This document shows positions 56,702 to 64,000 of a DNA stretch of 64,000 bases, piece by piece. The DNA lies in contig NZ_JAGIOF010000001.1 of assembly GCF_017876535.1 (NCBI RefSeq), positions 2,480,001-2,544,000 of the forward strand, given 5' to 3'. Numbering within the stretch: the stretch's first letter is position 1; each line of letters begins with the position of its first letter. Under the pieces are notes generated by a model. The model ran no database searches. It was not told the DNA's origin and saw only the letters and a program-made list of their open reading frames with translations. Both the position numbers and the translations under genes were made by a program. The stretch is from Paeniglutamicibacter kerguelensis (GTDB lineage: Bacteria; Actinomycetota; Actinomycetes; Actinomycetales; Micrococcaceae).

Positions 56702-57904
56702 CTATGGCGTTGGGGCGGTGACGTCGAAGACGGGGAAACCCAGCTCCAGGACGGATTCGGGGCTGAGCGTCTCATTGCCGTGCAGGGCAACCACCGCATA
56801 GACCCGATGGCGCGCGGAGACGTGTTTGACCCACGCCGCGGTGTCCTCGCTCTTGCGCCCCGCATCCACGGCGACCCACAGCTGGTCCGGACCCAGGGTG
56901 TCCAGCAATTCCATCTGTTCCCGGAGCGGCTGCAACGGATTCAGCGCCACGGACACGACAAGCGGCTCCTGCGCCTCGACCGCCGCCGCGCGCGCCTTGA
57001 GCACGCCGCGCCGGTCCGTGAGTGGCTGGCGCACGGCGGCGTCGGTATTGAATTTCGGCGCCAGCTCCCCGGCCTGGCGCCGCATGGCCGACTCGGCGCC
57101 GAGCTGCGCACCGGCAATGACACCGTCGCCCCAGAGGCCGACGACAACCACGAGGTCCCCCGGGCCGTCCAGCGGCGAGGGCAGGATGTCGCGGTGGGAA
57201 GGACCCCGCGAGCCAGTTGCGCGGTACGGATCGGCGTCGGACGGGATTGTGCCGGACTGAATTGTGCCGGGGGGAACGGCCGCCGGTGCGACGCGCACGG
57301 GCGCCTGCCCGGACGTGCGCGGGGCCGGTGACGTGCGATCGGAACGGGCAGCGGGGCCTGCAGCGGGGCCGGCGGCGCGGGCGCCCTTTGCCGGTTCGAA
57401 GGCAAAGCTTTCCCCGTCGAGTAAACGCATGAATTCCCCGGCGCCACCCCCGGGCTTTTCGCTCCCGCCGGAGGGCGCGGAGGCATCCGTGCCCGCGGGA
57501 CGCCGGCGAACGCCACTGGGCGCCGCGAGCAGCTCCTCCTGCGCATCGGCGCGTTCGAGCAACGCACCCATGCCGGATCCCGGATCGGTGCCAGGTTTGA
57601 TCGTGCTGGGTTTGATCGGGGTGGGCACCACCGTGGCCAGTTTCCCTGCCGGCGCGGTCGCTCCCCGGACCTCGGCGGCCGTCTTCGCGGCGCGACGCAG
57701 CACCGCCGGGGCCGGCGGCACCGCGGGATCGTCATCGGGCACCTCGACGATCGCCTCGATATAGCGCCGGGCCATGAACTTGCCGATGCCGCCCTGGCTC
57801 ACGCGTTCGGCCGAGGCGATCCGGGCGGTGGGCCCGAACTCGCGCTCGATGCGTTCCTTGAGCTGCTCCAGGTTCTCAACCTCAAGCCGATATTGCGTCG
57901 GCAC
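56702..57904 (-). CDS. FlhF-like protein with degenerate nucleotide site
   Basis: 400 residues from a GTG that overlaps the 3' end of flhA by 23 bases. N-terminal 60 residues resemble the FlhF B-domain (YRLEVENLEQLKERIEREFG, then ARIASAERVSQGGIGKFMAR). A long Pro/Ala/Gly linker (about 75-265) follows, then a Rossmann-like domain: DLVVVVGLWGDGVIAGAQLG sits where SRP-type GTPases have GPTGVGKTT, and LWVAVDAGRKSEDTAAWVKH where the DTAGR motif would be. No P-loop Lys or NKxD. By context a flagellar placement or export accessory; a GTPase activity looks unlikely. Confidence 0.65.
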   Translation of the reverse strand: MPTQYRLEVENLEQLKERIEREFGPTARIASAERVSQGGIGKFMARRYIEAIVEVPDDDPAVPPAPAVLRRAAKTAAEVRGATAPAGKLATVVPTPIKPSTIKPGTDPGSGMGALLERADAQEELLAAPSGVRRRPAGTDASAPSGGSEKPGGGAGEFMRLLDGESFAFEPAKGARAAGPAAGPAARSDRTSPAPRTSGQAPVRVAPAAVPPGTIQSGTIPSDADPYRATGSRGPSHRDILPSPLDGPGDLVVVVGLWGDGVIAGAQLGAESAMRRQAGELAPKFNTDAAVRQPLTDRRGVLKARAAAVEAQEPLVVSVALNPLQPLREQMELLDTLGPDQLWVAVDAGRKSEDTAAWVKHVSARHRVYAVVALHGNETLSPESVLELGFPVFDVTAPTP

Positions 57905-59936
57905 CGCGCACCACCCCCACGGTCTCGATGTCGGCCCCGCCGACCGTCGCCTCCTGGTAGGACAGCACGGCAAGGCCGCCGCCCTGCCCGCCGACCAGCC
58001 GGCGCACCGCGGGGCGCAGCGCCGGGGCGCACACCAGCACGGCGGAGAGCCCGCTGTTTTCCAGCTGCCCGACGATGTCCTTCACCGAGGCCAGCACGGC
58101 CTCCAGCCGGTGGGCGTCGAGCATGATCTGGCTGCCGAGTTCCGAGGGGCGCAGGCCCTCGAGCATGGTTTGCTCGAGCACCGGGTCGATCATGATGACC
58201 CGCAGCGTGTTGCCCTCCAGGTGGGTTGCGGCGATCGCGGGGCCCAGGGCGCCGCGAGCTGCCTCGATCAGCCCCTCCGGGTCGGTGCTGGCCTTGGCGC
58301 GCAGCGACAGCGATTCGTAGATGCGCTGCAGGTCGTTGATCGGCACGCCCTCGGACAGCAGGCCCTGCAGCACGCGCTGCACCTCGGCCAGGGACAACAG
58401 CGCGGGCACCAGTTCCTCCACGGCCGCGGGGTTGACCTCGCGCACCGAGTCGGTGAGCACCCGCACGTCCTCGCGGGTGAGCAGTCGCGGGGCGTGGGTG
58501 TGCACGATCGAGGACAGGTGGGTGACGATCACCGAGACCCGGTCGATCGTGGTGGCCCCGGCCATCTCCGCATTGTGCCGCAACTCGGCCGGGACCCACT
58601 TGCCGGCCAGCCCGAAGACCGGCTCCACAACGGACGCGCCGGGCAGTGCGTCCAGGTGGTCGCCCAGGGCCAGGATCTTGCCGCGCGGGGCCGTGCCACG
58701 CCCGGCCTCCACCCCTGCGATCCTGATCAGGTAGGTGGCCGGGGGCAGGTCCACCGAGTCGCGGGTGCGCACCGGGGGCAGCACCAGGCCCAGCTCCATG
58801 GCCACGCGGCGGCGCAGGGCGCGGACCCGGGCCAGCAGGTCGTCGCCTCCCCCGTTGACGACGTCCACCAGGTCGGGTGCCAGCTGGATCTCCAGGGCGT
58901 GCACCCGCATCTTTTCGATCAGGTCCTCGGTGGTTTCCTTCTGCGGCACCGCTGCCTCGTTCTGCGCCTGCACCGCAGCCAGCGATTTGTCCTTGGCCTT
59001 CTGCGCCTTGATGCGCTGCGCGGCAAAGACCAGCAGCCCGCCGATGAGCACAAACGGGAGCTTGGGCATGCCCGGCACCAGCGCCAGGGCGATCGCGGCG
59101 GAACCGGCGATCAGCAGCGCGGTGCGCGACTGCGCCAGCTGGGTGGAGGCGGTGGAGCCCATGTCGTCCGCGGCGTTGGAGCGGGTGACGATCATGCCGG
59201 TGGACACGGCCATGAGCAGCGCGGGGATCTGGGTTGCCAGTCCGTCGCCGATGGTCAGCAGCGCATAGGTGTTCAGCGCCTCGCCGACGCCCATGCCGCG
59301 CTGCACCATCCCGATCGCGATGCCGCCGACCAGGTTGATGATGATGATGATGACGCCGGCGATCGCATCGCCCTTGACGAACTTGGACGCACCGTCCATG
59401 GCGCCGTAGAAGTCGGCCTCCGCGGCGACCTCCGCTCGGCGCTCACGCGCCTGCGAGTCGGTGATCAGCCCGGCGTTCAGGTCGGCGTCGATCGCCATCT
59501 GCTTGCCCGGCATGGCGTCCAGGGTGAAGCGGGCGCCGACCTCGGCGACGCGCTCGGCGCCCTTGGTGACCACCACGAACTGGATGACAACCAGGATCAG
59601 GAAGATCACGCAGCCGATGATCAGCGACCCGCCCACGGCGATGTGCCCGAACGCGGCGATCACCTCGCCGGCGTAGCCGTTGCCCAGCACCAGGCGGGTG
59701 GAGGCGACGTTCAGGCCCAGGCGCAGCAGCGTGGCGACCAGCAGCAGCGAGGGGAAGACCGAGAAGTCCAGCGGCCGCTTGGCGAACATGGTGGTCAACA
59801 GGATCACCAGGGCCAGCAGGATGGACACGGCGATCAGAAAGTCGAGCAGCGCGGCGGGGATCGGAACCACCAGGAGCATGATGATGCCCACCACGCCCAG
59901 CGGGACGCCGATCTTGGAGAAATTCGCGAATTTCAT
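57882..59936 (-). CDS. flhA: Flagellar export gate protein FlhA
   Basis: 684 residues. Eight N-terminal TM helices starting IGVPLGVVGIIMLLVVPIPA, the conserved cytoplasmic FHIPEP-type loop (TLDAMPGKQMAIDADLNAGL), then a large cytoplasmic domain from about residue 330 with the linker and platform for chaperone-cargo docking (VVEPVFGLAGKWVPAEL). Forms the nonameric ring of the flagellar type III export gate. Overlaps flhB by four bases and the FlhF-like gene by 23. Confidence 0.97.
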   Translation of the reverse strand: MKFANFSKIGVPLGVVGIIMLLVVPIPAALLDFLIAVSILLALVILLTTMFAKRPLDFSVFPSLLLVATLLRLGLNVASTRLVLGNGYAGEVIAAFGHIAVGGSLIIGCVIFLILVVIQFVVVTKGAERVAEVGARFTLDAMPGKQMAIDADLNAGLITDSQARERRAEVAAEADFYGAMDGASKFVKGDAIAGVIIIIINLVGGIAIGMVQRGMGVGEALNTYALLTIGDGLATQIPALLMAVSTGMIVTRSNAADDMGSTASTQLAQSRTALLIAGSAAIALALVPGMPKLPFVLIGGLLVFAAQRIKAQKAKDKSLAAVQAQNEAAVPQKETTEDLIEKMRVHALEIQLAPDLVDVVNGGGDDLLARVRALRRRVAMELGLVLPPVRTRDSVDLPPATYLIRIAGVEAGRGTAPRGKILALGDHLDALPGASVVEPVFGLAGKWVPAELRHNAEMAGATTIDRVSVIVTHLSSIVHTHAPRLLTREDVRVLTDSVREVNPAAVEELVPALLSLAEVQRVLQGLLSEGVPINDLQRIYESLSLRAKASTDPEGLIEAARGALGPAIAATHLEGNTLRVIMIDPVLEQTMLEGLRPSELGSQIMLDAHRLEAVLASVKDIVGQLENSGLSAVLVCAPALRPAVRRLVGGQGGGLAVLSYQEATVGGADIETVGVVRGADAISA

Positions 59937-61159
59937 GTGGTTTGTTCCTTAGGGCGGGGCGGGGGTTCTGCGGGGGAAAGGGAAGACGGGTCGGGCGGCG
60001 CGGCGGCCGCCCGACGGCCCCGGCGCGGACCGGGCCGGGCGTTCGGCCCGCCCGGTCCGGCCGGTGCGGAAGCCGCCGGCCGGGGCCCGGGCACCGTGTG
60101 CACGCCGGCGGCGGTGCCGCGGGCCTTGAGCGTCATCACGAACGCGAGCACCCGGGCCACCTCGTTGTAGGTGTCCGGCGGGATCTCGTCGCCGATCTCG
60201 CACACCGCGTGCAGGTTCCGGGCCAGCGGCACGTCCTTGACCATCGGCACCTTGTGGGTGCCCGCCTCCTCGCGGATGCGCGAGGCGATGTTGCCGGCGC
60301 CCTTGGCCACCAGCTTGGGCGCGGACTTCCCGGGTTCGTACTTCAGGGCCACCGCCACATGGACGGGGTTCACGATCACCACGTCCGCATCCGCGATGCC
60401 CGCCATCATGCGGTTGCGGCTCATGGCCATCTGGCGGGAGCGGCGCTGGGACTTGATCAGCGGGTCGCCGTCGGAGCGCTTGTTCTCGTCGGTGACCTCC
60501 TTGCGGGTCATCCGGGTGTGCTTCCGGTTCCGGCGCATCACCACAAAGACGTCCAGGGCCGCCAGCACCAGCCCGGCGATGACGGAGGCGCGGATCAGCG
60601 AGGCGCCGCCGCTGCCCCCGGCACCCAGCAGCGAGGTGATCGGCAGCGAGCCGGACTGCAGCAGCAGCGGCATCAACGAGGAAACCACGGACCAGAGCAC
60701 CAGGCCGATGACAACGACCTTCAGCAGCGCCTTGATGCCCTGCCAGAGCGCCTGGAGGCCGAACACGCGCGTGAACCCGTTGAGCAGGTTCAGGTTGGAC
60801 GGGTCGATCTTGAACTTCTTGAACCTGATGCCGCCCTGCAGCGCGGCCGTGGCCAGGATGACCACCAGCACGGCGATGAACATCGGCGCCAGCGTCGAAG
60901 GCAGCGAGGAAAAGCCCAGCCCCAGCACCTCCAGGGCGGATTGATCCCGCGGGTTGGCGATGACGGCCTGGATGGCGACGAACTGGCCGCGCCCGGCCTC
61001 CTCGGCCAGGGTCATCAGCCCCGGGATCATCAGCGCGGCCGCGGCAATGCCCAGCCAGGCGGTGAGGTCCTGCGAGCGGGTCATCTTACCCTTGGACCGC
61101 ACCTCCTTCATGCGCTCGGGAGTGGCCTTTTCGCTGCGCTCCCCGGAGTCCTGGCTCAT
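59933..61159 (-). CDS. flhB: Flagellar export switch protein FlhB
   Basis: 408 residues. Begins SQDSGERSEKATPERMKEVR, four TM helices, then the autocleaving cytoplasmic domain. The cleavage motif, usually NPTH, reads NPVH (DVVIVNPVHVAVALKYEPGK). A long Arg/Pro/Ala-rich C-terminal tail of about 60 residues extends beyond the usual end. Switches export from rod-hook to filament substrates. ATGA overlap with flhA and fliR. Confidence 0.95.
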   Translation of the reverse strand: MSQDSGERSEKATPERMKEVRSKGKMTRSQDLTAWLGIAAAALMIPGLMTLAEEAGRGQFVAIQAVIANPRDQSALEVLGLGFSSLPSTLAPMFIAVLVVILATAALQGGIRFKKFKIDPSNLNLLNGFTRVFGLQALWQGIKALLKVVVIGLVLWSVVSSLMPLLLQSGSLPITSLLGAGGSGGASLIRASVIAGLVLAALDVFVVMRRNRKHTRMTRKEVTDENKRSDGDPLIKSQRRSRQMAMSRNRMMAGIADADVVIVNPVHVAVALKYEPGKSAPKLVAKGAGNIASRIREEAGTHKVPMVKDVPLARNLHAVCEIGDEIPPDTYNEVARVLAFVMTLKARGTAAGVHTVPGPRPAASAPAGPGGPNARPGPRRGRRAAAAPPDPSSLSPAEPPPRPKEQTT

Positions 61160-61920
61160 GCGCCCAACACCGTGCCGATTGCCTTCAGGGATTGGCGCAC
61201 CAGCGCCGCAACCACGGAGGGCAGCAGTACAAACACGGTCCCAGCCAGCGAGAGCGTGAGGAAGATCTTCAGCGGGAAGCCCATGGCAAAGGCGTTCAGC
61301 GCGGGGGCGGCACGGGTGAGCAGGCCCAGCCCGATGTCGGCGAGCACCAGCACCACCAGCAGCGGGCCGGCGATCTGGATCGCCGAGACAAACATCTGTT
61401 CGACGCCGCGCACCAGGTTCTCGGCCACCGCGTCCATCGCGATGACGCCGCCCAGCGGGATGGCGTCGAATGAGCGGAACAGCCCGGCAAGCACCAGCTG
61501 GTAGCCGTCGGAGGAAACCAGCAGGGCCAGCGCGGCCCAGTGGAAGTAGCGCGAGAACTGCGCACCGTTGACCATCGACTGCGGGTCGAAGCCCTGCGCC
61601 ATGGCAAAGCCGCCAAAGAGGTCGATCAGCCCGCCGGCGCTCTGCACCGCGGAGAACAGGAGGAACACCATGAAGCCGAGGGACGCCCCGGTCACCAGCT
61701 CCAGGACCACCGAGGCCAGGAACGGCCCGGTGTCCTGCGGCTGGTAGCCGGCGCTGAGCCGCGGGGTCACGGCCAGGGCCAGGCCCACCGCCAGGGTCGC
61801 CTTGATGCGCCCCGGGATCGCGTTGTAGGAAAAGGGCGGGGCGATGATGATGAATGCCGTCATGCGCACCGCCGCCAGGAGCATCGCCTCGAGGTTCCCC
61901 AGCGGCAGCACCGCCTGCAT
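61156..61920 (-). CDS. fliR: Flagellar export protein FliR
   Basis: 254 residues, six or so TM helices (LAAVRMTAFIIIAPPFSYNA, LGFMVFLLFSAVQSAGGLID, IGLGLLTRAAPALNAFAMGF). The PALN-F-MGFPLKI segment is the FliR signature. Part of the FliPQR core of the export gate. Its start abuts the fliQ stop by one base. Confidence 0.95.
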   Translation of the reverse strand: MQAVLPLGNLEAMLLAAVRMTAFIIIAPPFSYNAIPGRIKATLAVGLALAVTPRLSAGYQPQDTGPFLASVVLELVTGASLGFMVFLLFSAVQSAGGLIDLFGGFAMAQGFDPQSMVNGAQFSRYFHWAALALLVSSDGYQLVLAGLFRSFDAIPLGGVIAMDAVAENLVRGVEQMFVSAIQIAGPLLVVLVLADIGLGLLTRAAPALNAFAMGFPLKIFLTLSLAGTVFVLLPSVVAALVRQSLKAIGTVLGA

Positions 61921-61921
61921 G

Positions 61922-62197
61922 TCAGCTGCCCCCCAGCAGGGCCGGAATCTTGTCGAAGAGTTCGTGCGTGAAGAGCACCATTTCGGAGATCATCCAGTGC
62001 CCGCAGACCAGCAGGGCGATCGCCACCGCGGCGGCCTTGGGCACGAAGGAGAGCGTGACTTCCTGGATCTGCGTCATCGACTGGAAGAGCGAGATCGCGA
62101 AGCCGACCACCAGCGAGGTGATCAGCACCGGGGCCGACAGCTTTGCCGCCACCCACAGACCGGACAGGCCTATGTCTAGTACCGCGTTCGGATCCAT
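61922..62197 (-). CDS. fliQ: Flagellar export protein FliQ
   Basis: 91 residues from MDPNAVLDIGLSG. Two TM helices with LITSLVVGFAISLFQSMTQI and QEVTLSFVPKAAAV between, canonical for FliQ. One-base gap from the fliP stop. Confidence 0.95.
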   Translation of the reverse strand: MDPNAVLDIGLSGLWVAAKLSAPVLITSLVVGFAISLFQSMTQIQEVTLSFVPKAAAVAIALLVCGHWMISEMVLFTHELFDKIPALLGGS

Positions 62198-62198
62198 G

Positions 62199-63059
62199 TC
62201 AGCCACCGGCAATCTTGTAGCTGCCGATAAGCGCGGTGATGATCAATCCCCATCCGTCGACCAGCACAAAGAGCAGGATCTTGAACGGCAGCGAAATCAT
62301 CACCGGCGGGAGCATCATCATGCCCATTGACATCAGGGCCGAGGAAACCACCAGGTCGATGACCAGGAACGGCACGAAGATCACAAAGCCGATGATGAAG
62401 GCCGCGCGCAGCTCGGAGATCATGAACGCCGGGATCAGCGTCGTCAGCGGAACGTCCGCCGGCGTGGCCGGGTTGGGCAGGTCCGCGGCGCGGGTCATCA
62501 GGGCGATGTCCGCCTCGCGGGTGTGCAGCAGCATGAAGTCCTGCAGCGGCTTCACCCCGATCTCAAGGGCCTGCTGGAAGTCGATGGTCCCGGCCAGGTA
62601 CGGTTGCACGCCCAGGTCGTTCATGGCGGTGAGCACCGGGGCCATGATGAACAGCGAGAGGAACAGGGCCAGCCCGGCCAGCACCTGGTTCGGCGGGATC
62701 GTCGGCAGCGCCAGCGCGTTGCGCGTCATCGCCAGGACCACGAAGATCTTGGTGAACGAGCTCATCATCAGCAGCAGGGCCGGGGCCACCGACAGCAGCG
62801 TGATGGCGATGATGGTGACGATCGCGGAGCTCGGCGTGCCGTTGGGTCCGTTGATCTCCACCGACACTCCCCCGTTCCCGGGATCCGGGTCCACGGGGGC
62901 AGCCCAGGCCGTGCCCGTGGCCAGCATGGAGAACAGCAAACCCAGGGCAAGCACCGCCAGTGCCACGGCAAACGGGCGCCAGGTCCCCGGCGTTGCTTTC
63001 CGAGGCGCTGCCTTCCGGAAAGCCGTCGCCTGAAGAGTTGTTGGGGTTTCGTTGCTCAC
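62199..63059 (-). CDS. fliP: Flagellar export protein FliP
   Basis: 286 residues. Basic leader, signal-type helix (AVALAVLALGLLFSMLATGT) and four TM helices: LSVAPALLLMMSSFTKIFVV, PNQVLAGLALFLSLFIMAP, FMISELRAAFIIGFVIFVPF and IDLVVSSALMSMGMMMLPPV are classical FliP motifs. Overlaps fliO by four bases (ATGA). Confidence 0.97.
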   Translation of the reverse strand: MSNETPTTLQATAFRKAAPRKATPGTWRPFAVALAVLALGLLFSMLATGTAWAAPVDPDPGNGGVSVEINGPNGTPSSAIVTIIAITLLSVAPALLLMMSSFTKIFVVLAMTRNALALPTIPPNQVLAGLALFLSLFIMAPVLTAMNDLGVQPYLAGTIDFQQALEIGVKPLQDFMLLHTREADIALMTRAADLPNPATPADVPLTTLIPAFMISELRAAFIIGFVIFVPFLVIDLVVSSALMSMGMMMLPPVMISLPFKILLFVLVDGWGLIITALIGSYKIAGG

Positions 63060-63586
63060 GCCGACCGCCCCGTTTTCAGGGCGGCCCAGGCACGACGCCA
63101 GGTGTCCGGCGACAACACCGAACCGGCCAGTGGCCCGGGTGCAGTGCCGACGGGCAGGGCATGGCGCGCTCCCCCATCGAGTGCCGCGGGAACGCCCGCG
63201 CCGGGCCGTTCGGCGCCTGCGCTCGGCGCACCGGCGACTTTCTGGAGGCTCAGCGCAAAGGACTGCGAACGCAAGGCGGCGGAAGTCTCCTCGAAGGCCG
63301 CGGGAACCGCAACCGGTGGCTCGGGCGCCTCGAAGCTGTCGAGCACGTTGATCGAGGATTCGCCGACACCCAACAGGTAGCGCCGTCCCTGGACGTCAAG
63401 GAGCACCACGGTGGACTTGGGTCCGATGCCGTGGCGTTCAACGATGGTGACCTGGCTGGCGGAATGCGAGCCAAAGCGGTGCAGGAGGCGCTTGCGCAGG
63501 TAGAACAAGAGCCCAAGAACTGCCGCGAGCGAGATGACCACCCGCAGCAGTAAAAAGAAATTCTCCAAGCTAGGACAAACCCTCAT
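63056..63586 (-). CDS. fliO: Flagellar biosynthesis protein FliO
   Basis: 176 residues. N-terminal TM helix (FFLLLRVVISLAAVLGLLFY), then SQVTIVERHGIGPKSTVVLL and LLGVGESSINVLDSF, the small FliO beta domain; a disordered tail follows. Stabilises FliP during gate assembly. The ATG lies inside the 3' end of fliN (17-base overlap); a TTG just after the fliN stop is an alternative start. Confidence 0.88.
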   Translation of the reverse strand: MRVCPSLENFFLLLRVVISLAAVLGLLFYLRKRLLHRFGSHSASQVTIVERHGIGPKSTVVLLDVQGRRYLLGVGESSINVLDSFEAPEPPVAVPAAFEETSAALRSQSFALSLQKVAGAPSAGAERPGAGVPAALDGGARHALPVGTAPGPLAGSVLSPDTWRRAWAALKTGRSA

Positions 63587-64000
63587 TCACATCGAGGATC
63601 TTGGTGATGCGCACGCCGTAGTCCTGGTCCATCACAACAACCTCGCCCAGGGCGATGAGCCTGCCGTTGAGCAGGATGTCCGCCGGGGCGCCGGCGGAAC
63701 GGTCAAGCTCCACCACCGCGCCGGGCTCGAGGTTCAGCACGTCGCGCACCGACATGCGGGTGCGGCCGATCTCGACGGTCAACGCCATTTCCACGTTGTT
63801 GATGCGGCCCAGGCGCGAGCTGACATCCTCGCGGTCCTCGCCGTTCTTGCCGTTTGCCGATTCGGCCGCCGCGTTTTCGCGGATGCGCAGGGCGAACCAG
63901 CCGATGACGGAGCCGCTGCTGACCAATTCGAAGCACACGGTTTCCGCGTCGCCCAGCAGGGCCTCGGGGCTCACCACCGCGTCAGTGGACAGCACTCCCA
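63570..64000 (-). CDS. fliN: Flagellar motor switch protein FliN, partial
   Basis: The frame continues past the right edge, so the N-terminus is missing. The visible 143 codons end in a SpoA/FliN domain: VEMALTVEIGRTRMSVRDVL, then NLEPGAVVELDRSAGAPADI, LLNGRLIALGEVVVMDQDYG and VRITKI. C-ring protein for torque switching. First visible gene of the operon fliN-fliO-fliP-fliQ-fliR-flhB-flhA-FlhF-like-csrA. Confidence 0.93.
   Translation of the reverse strand, partial: GVLSTDAVVSPEALLGDAETVCFELVSSGSVIGWFALRIRENAAAESANGKNGEDREDVSSRLGRINNVEMALTVEIGRTRMSVRDVLNLEPGAVVELDRSAGAPADILLNGRLIALGEVVVMDQDYGVRITKILDVNEGLS

Noticed and set aside
57774..61504. Long plus-strand frames opposite flhA and flhB
   Set aside because: His/Gln/Arg/Gly-rich antisense frames to well-supported genes.

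Overview
The window is high-GC chromosomal DNA from an actinobacterium, most likely a flagellated member of the Micrococcaceae (Arthrobacter / Paeniglutamicibacter-like). Pointers are the co-located histidine phosphatase / DUF3090 / SCO1664-type cluster, the CmtR-like metal sensor, the GuaB3-type IMPDH relative, the DUF222 HNH protein, a His-tailed GroEL linked to groES, and frequent GTG starts. No rRNA, tRNA, CRISPR array, transposase or integrase was recognised.

Bases 1-1364 hold a TM-helix-repeat channel-like gene. Bases about 1.4-12.4 kb are an accessory tract built around repeated copies of the 3' end of ychF. The functional ychF (12390-13475, minus strand) is followed on its downstream side by further copies of its last codons. 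They are all in the same orientation, and several carry their own hairpin terminator (at about 9.59, 7.90, 6.62, 3.79 and 2.43 kb, plus a very decayed one at 9.47 kb). Between them lie short segments with cargo: two near-identical DUF1801 genes, an M24 peptidase, a broken NERD-domain gene, a RibD/DHFR-like reductase, a HigA antitoxin fragment, and an intact histidine phosphatase-DUF3090-SCO1664 operon. No recombinase is present. I read this as a cassette or island array that accreted at the 3' end of ychF.

Bases 13-32 kb are ordinary housekeeping: ispH, xseAB, ppk2, a CmtR/CDF metal-resistance pair, alaA, an orphan OpuAC-like lipoprotein coupled to a Nudix gene, an Lrp regulator, an APH-fold kinase, a GNAT, 5-formyl-THF cyclo-ligase, an FmdB zinc ribbon, a SAF-domain protein and a large helicase-like protein with an atypical Walker A. 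Bases 32-45 kb carry guaA, guaB3 and guaB with DUF222-HNH, DUF3817-SURF1, PTS EIIA, BtrH-like, methyltransferase and VanZ genes.

Bases 44.9-50.05 kb are a row of five related membrane proteins in which intact and broken genes alternate. A secreted GH10-like hydrolase and an OafA-type acyltransferase follow. The right end holds groES-groEL under a perfect CIRCE operator. It then carries a flagellar export operon, fliN-fliO-fliP-fliQ-fliR-flhB-flhA-(FlhF-like)-csrA, with most junctions overlapping; fliN runs off the window edge.
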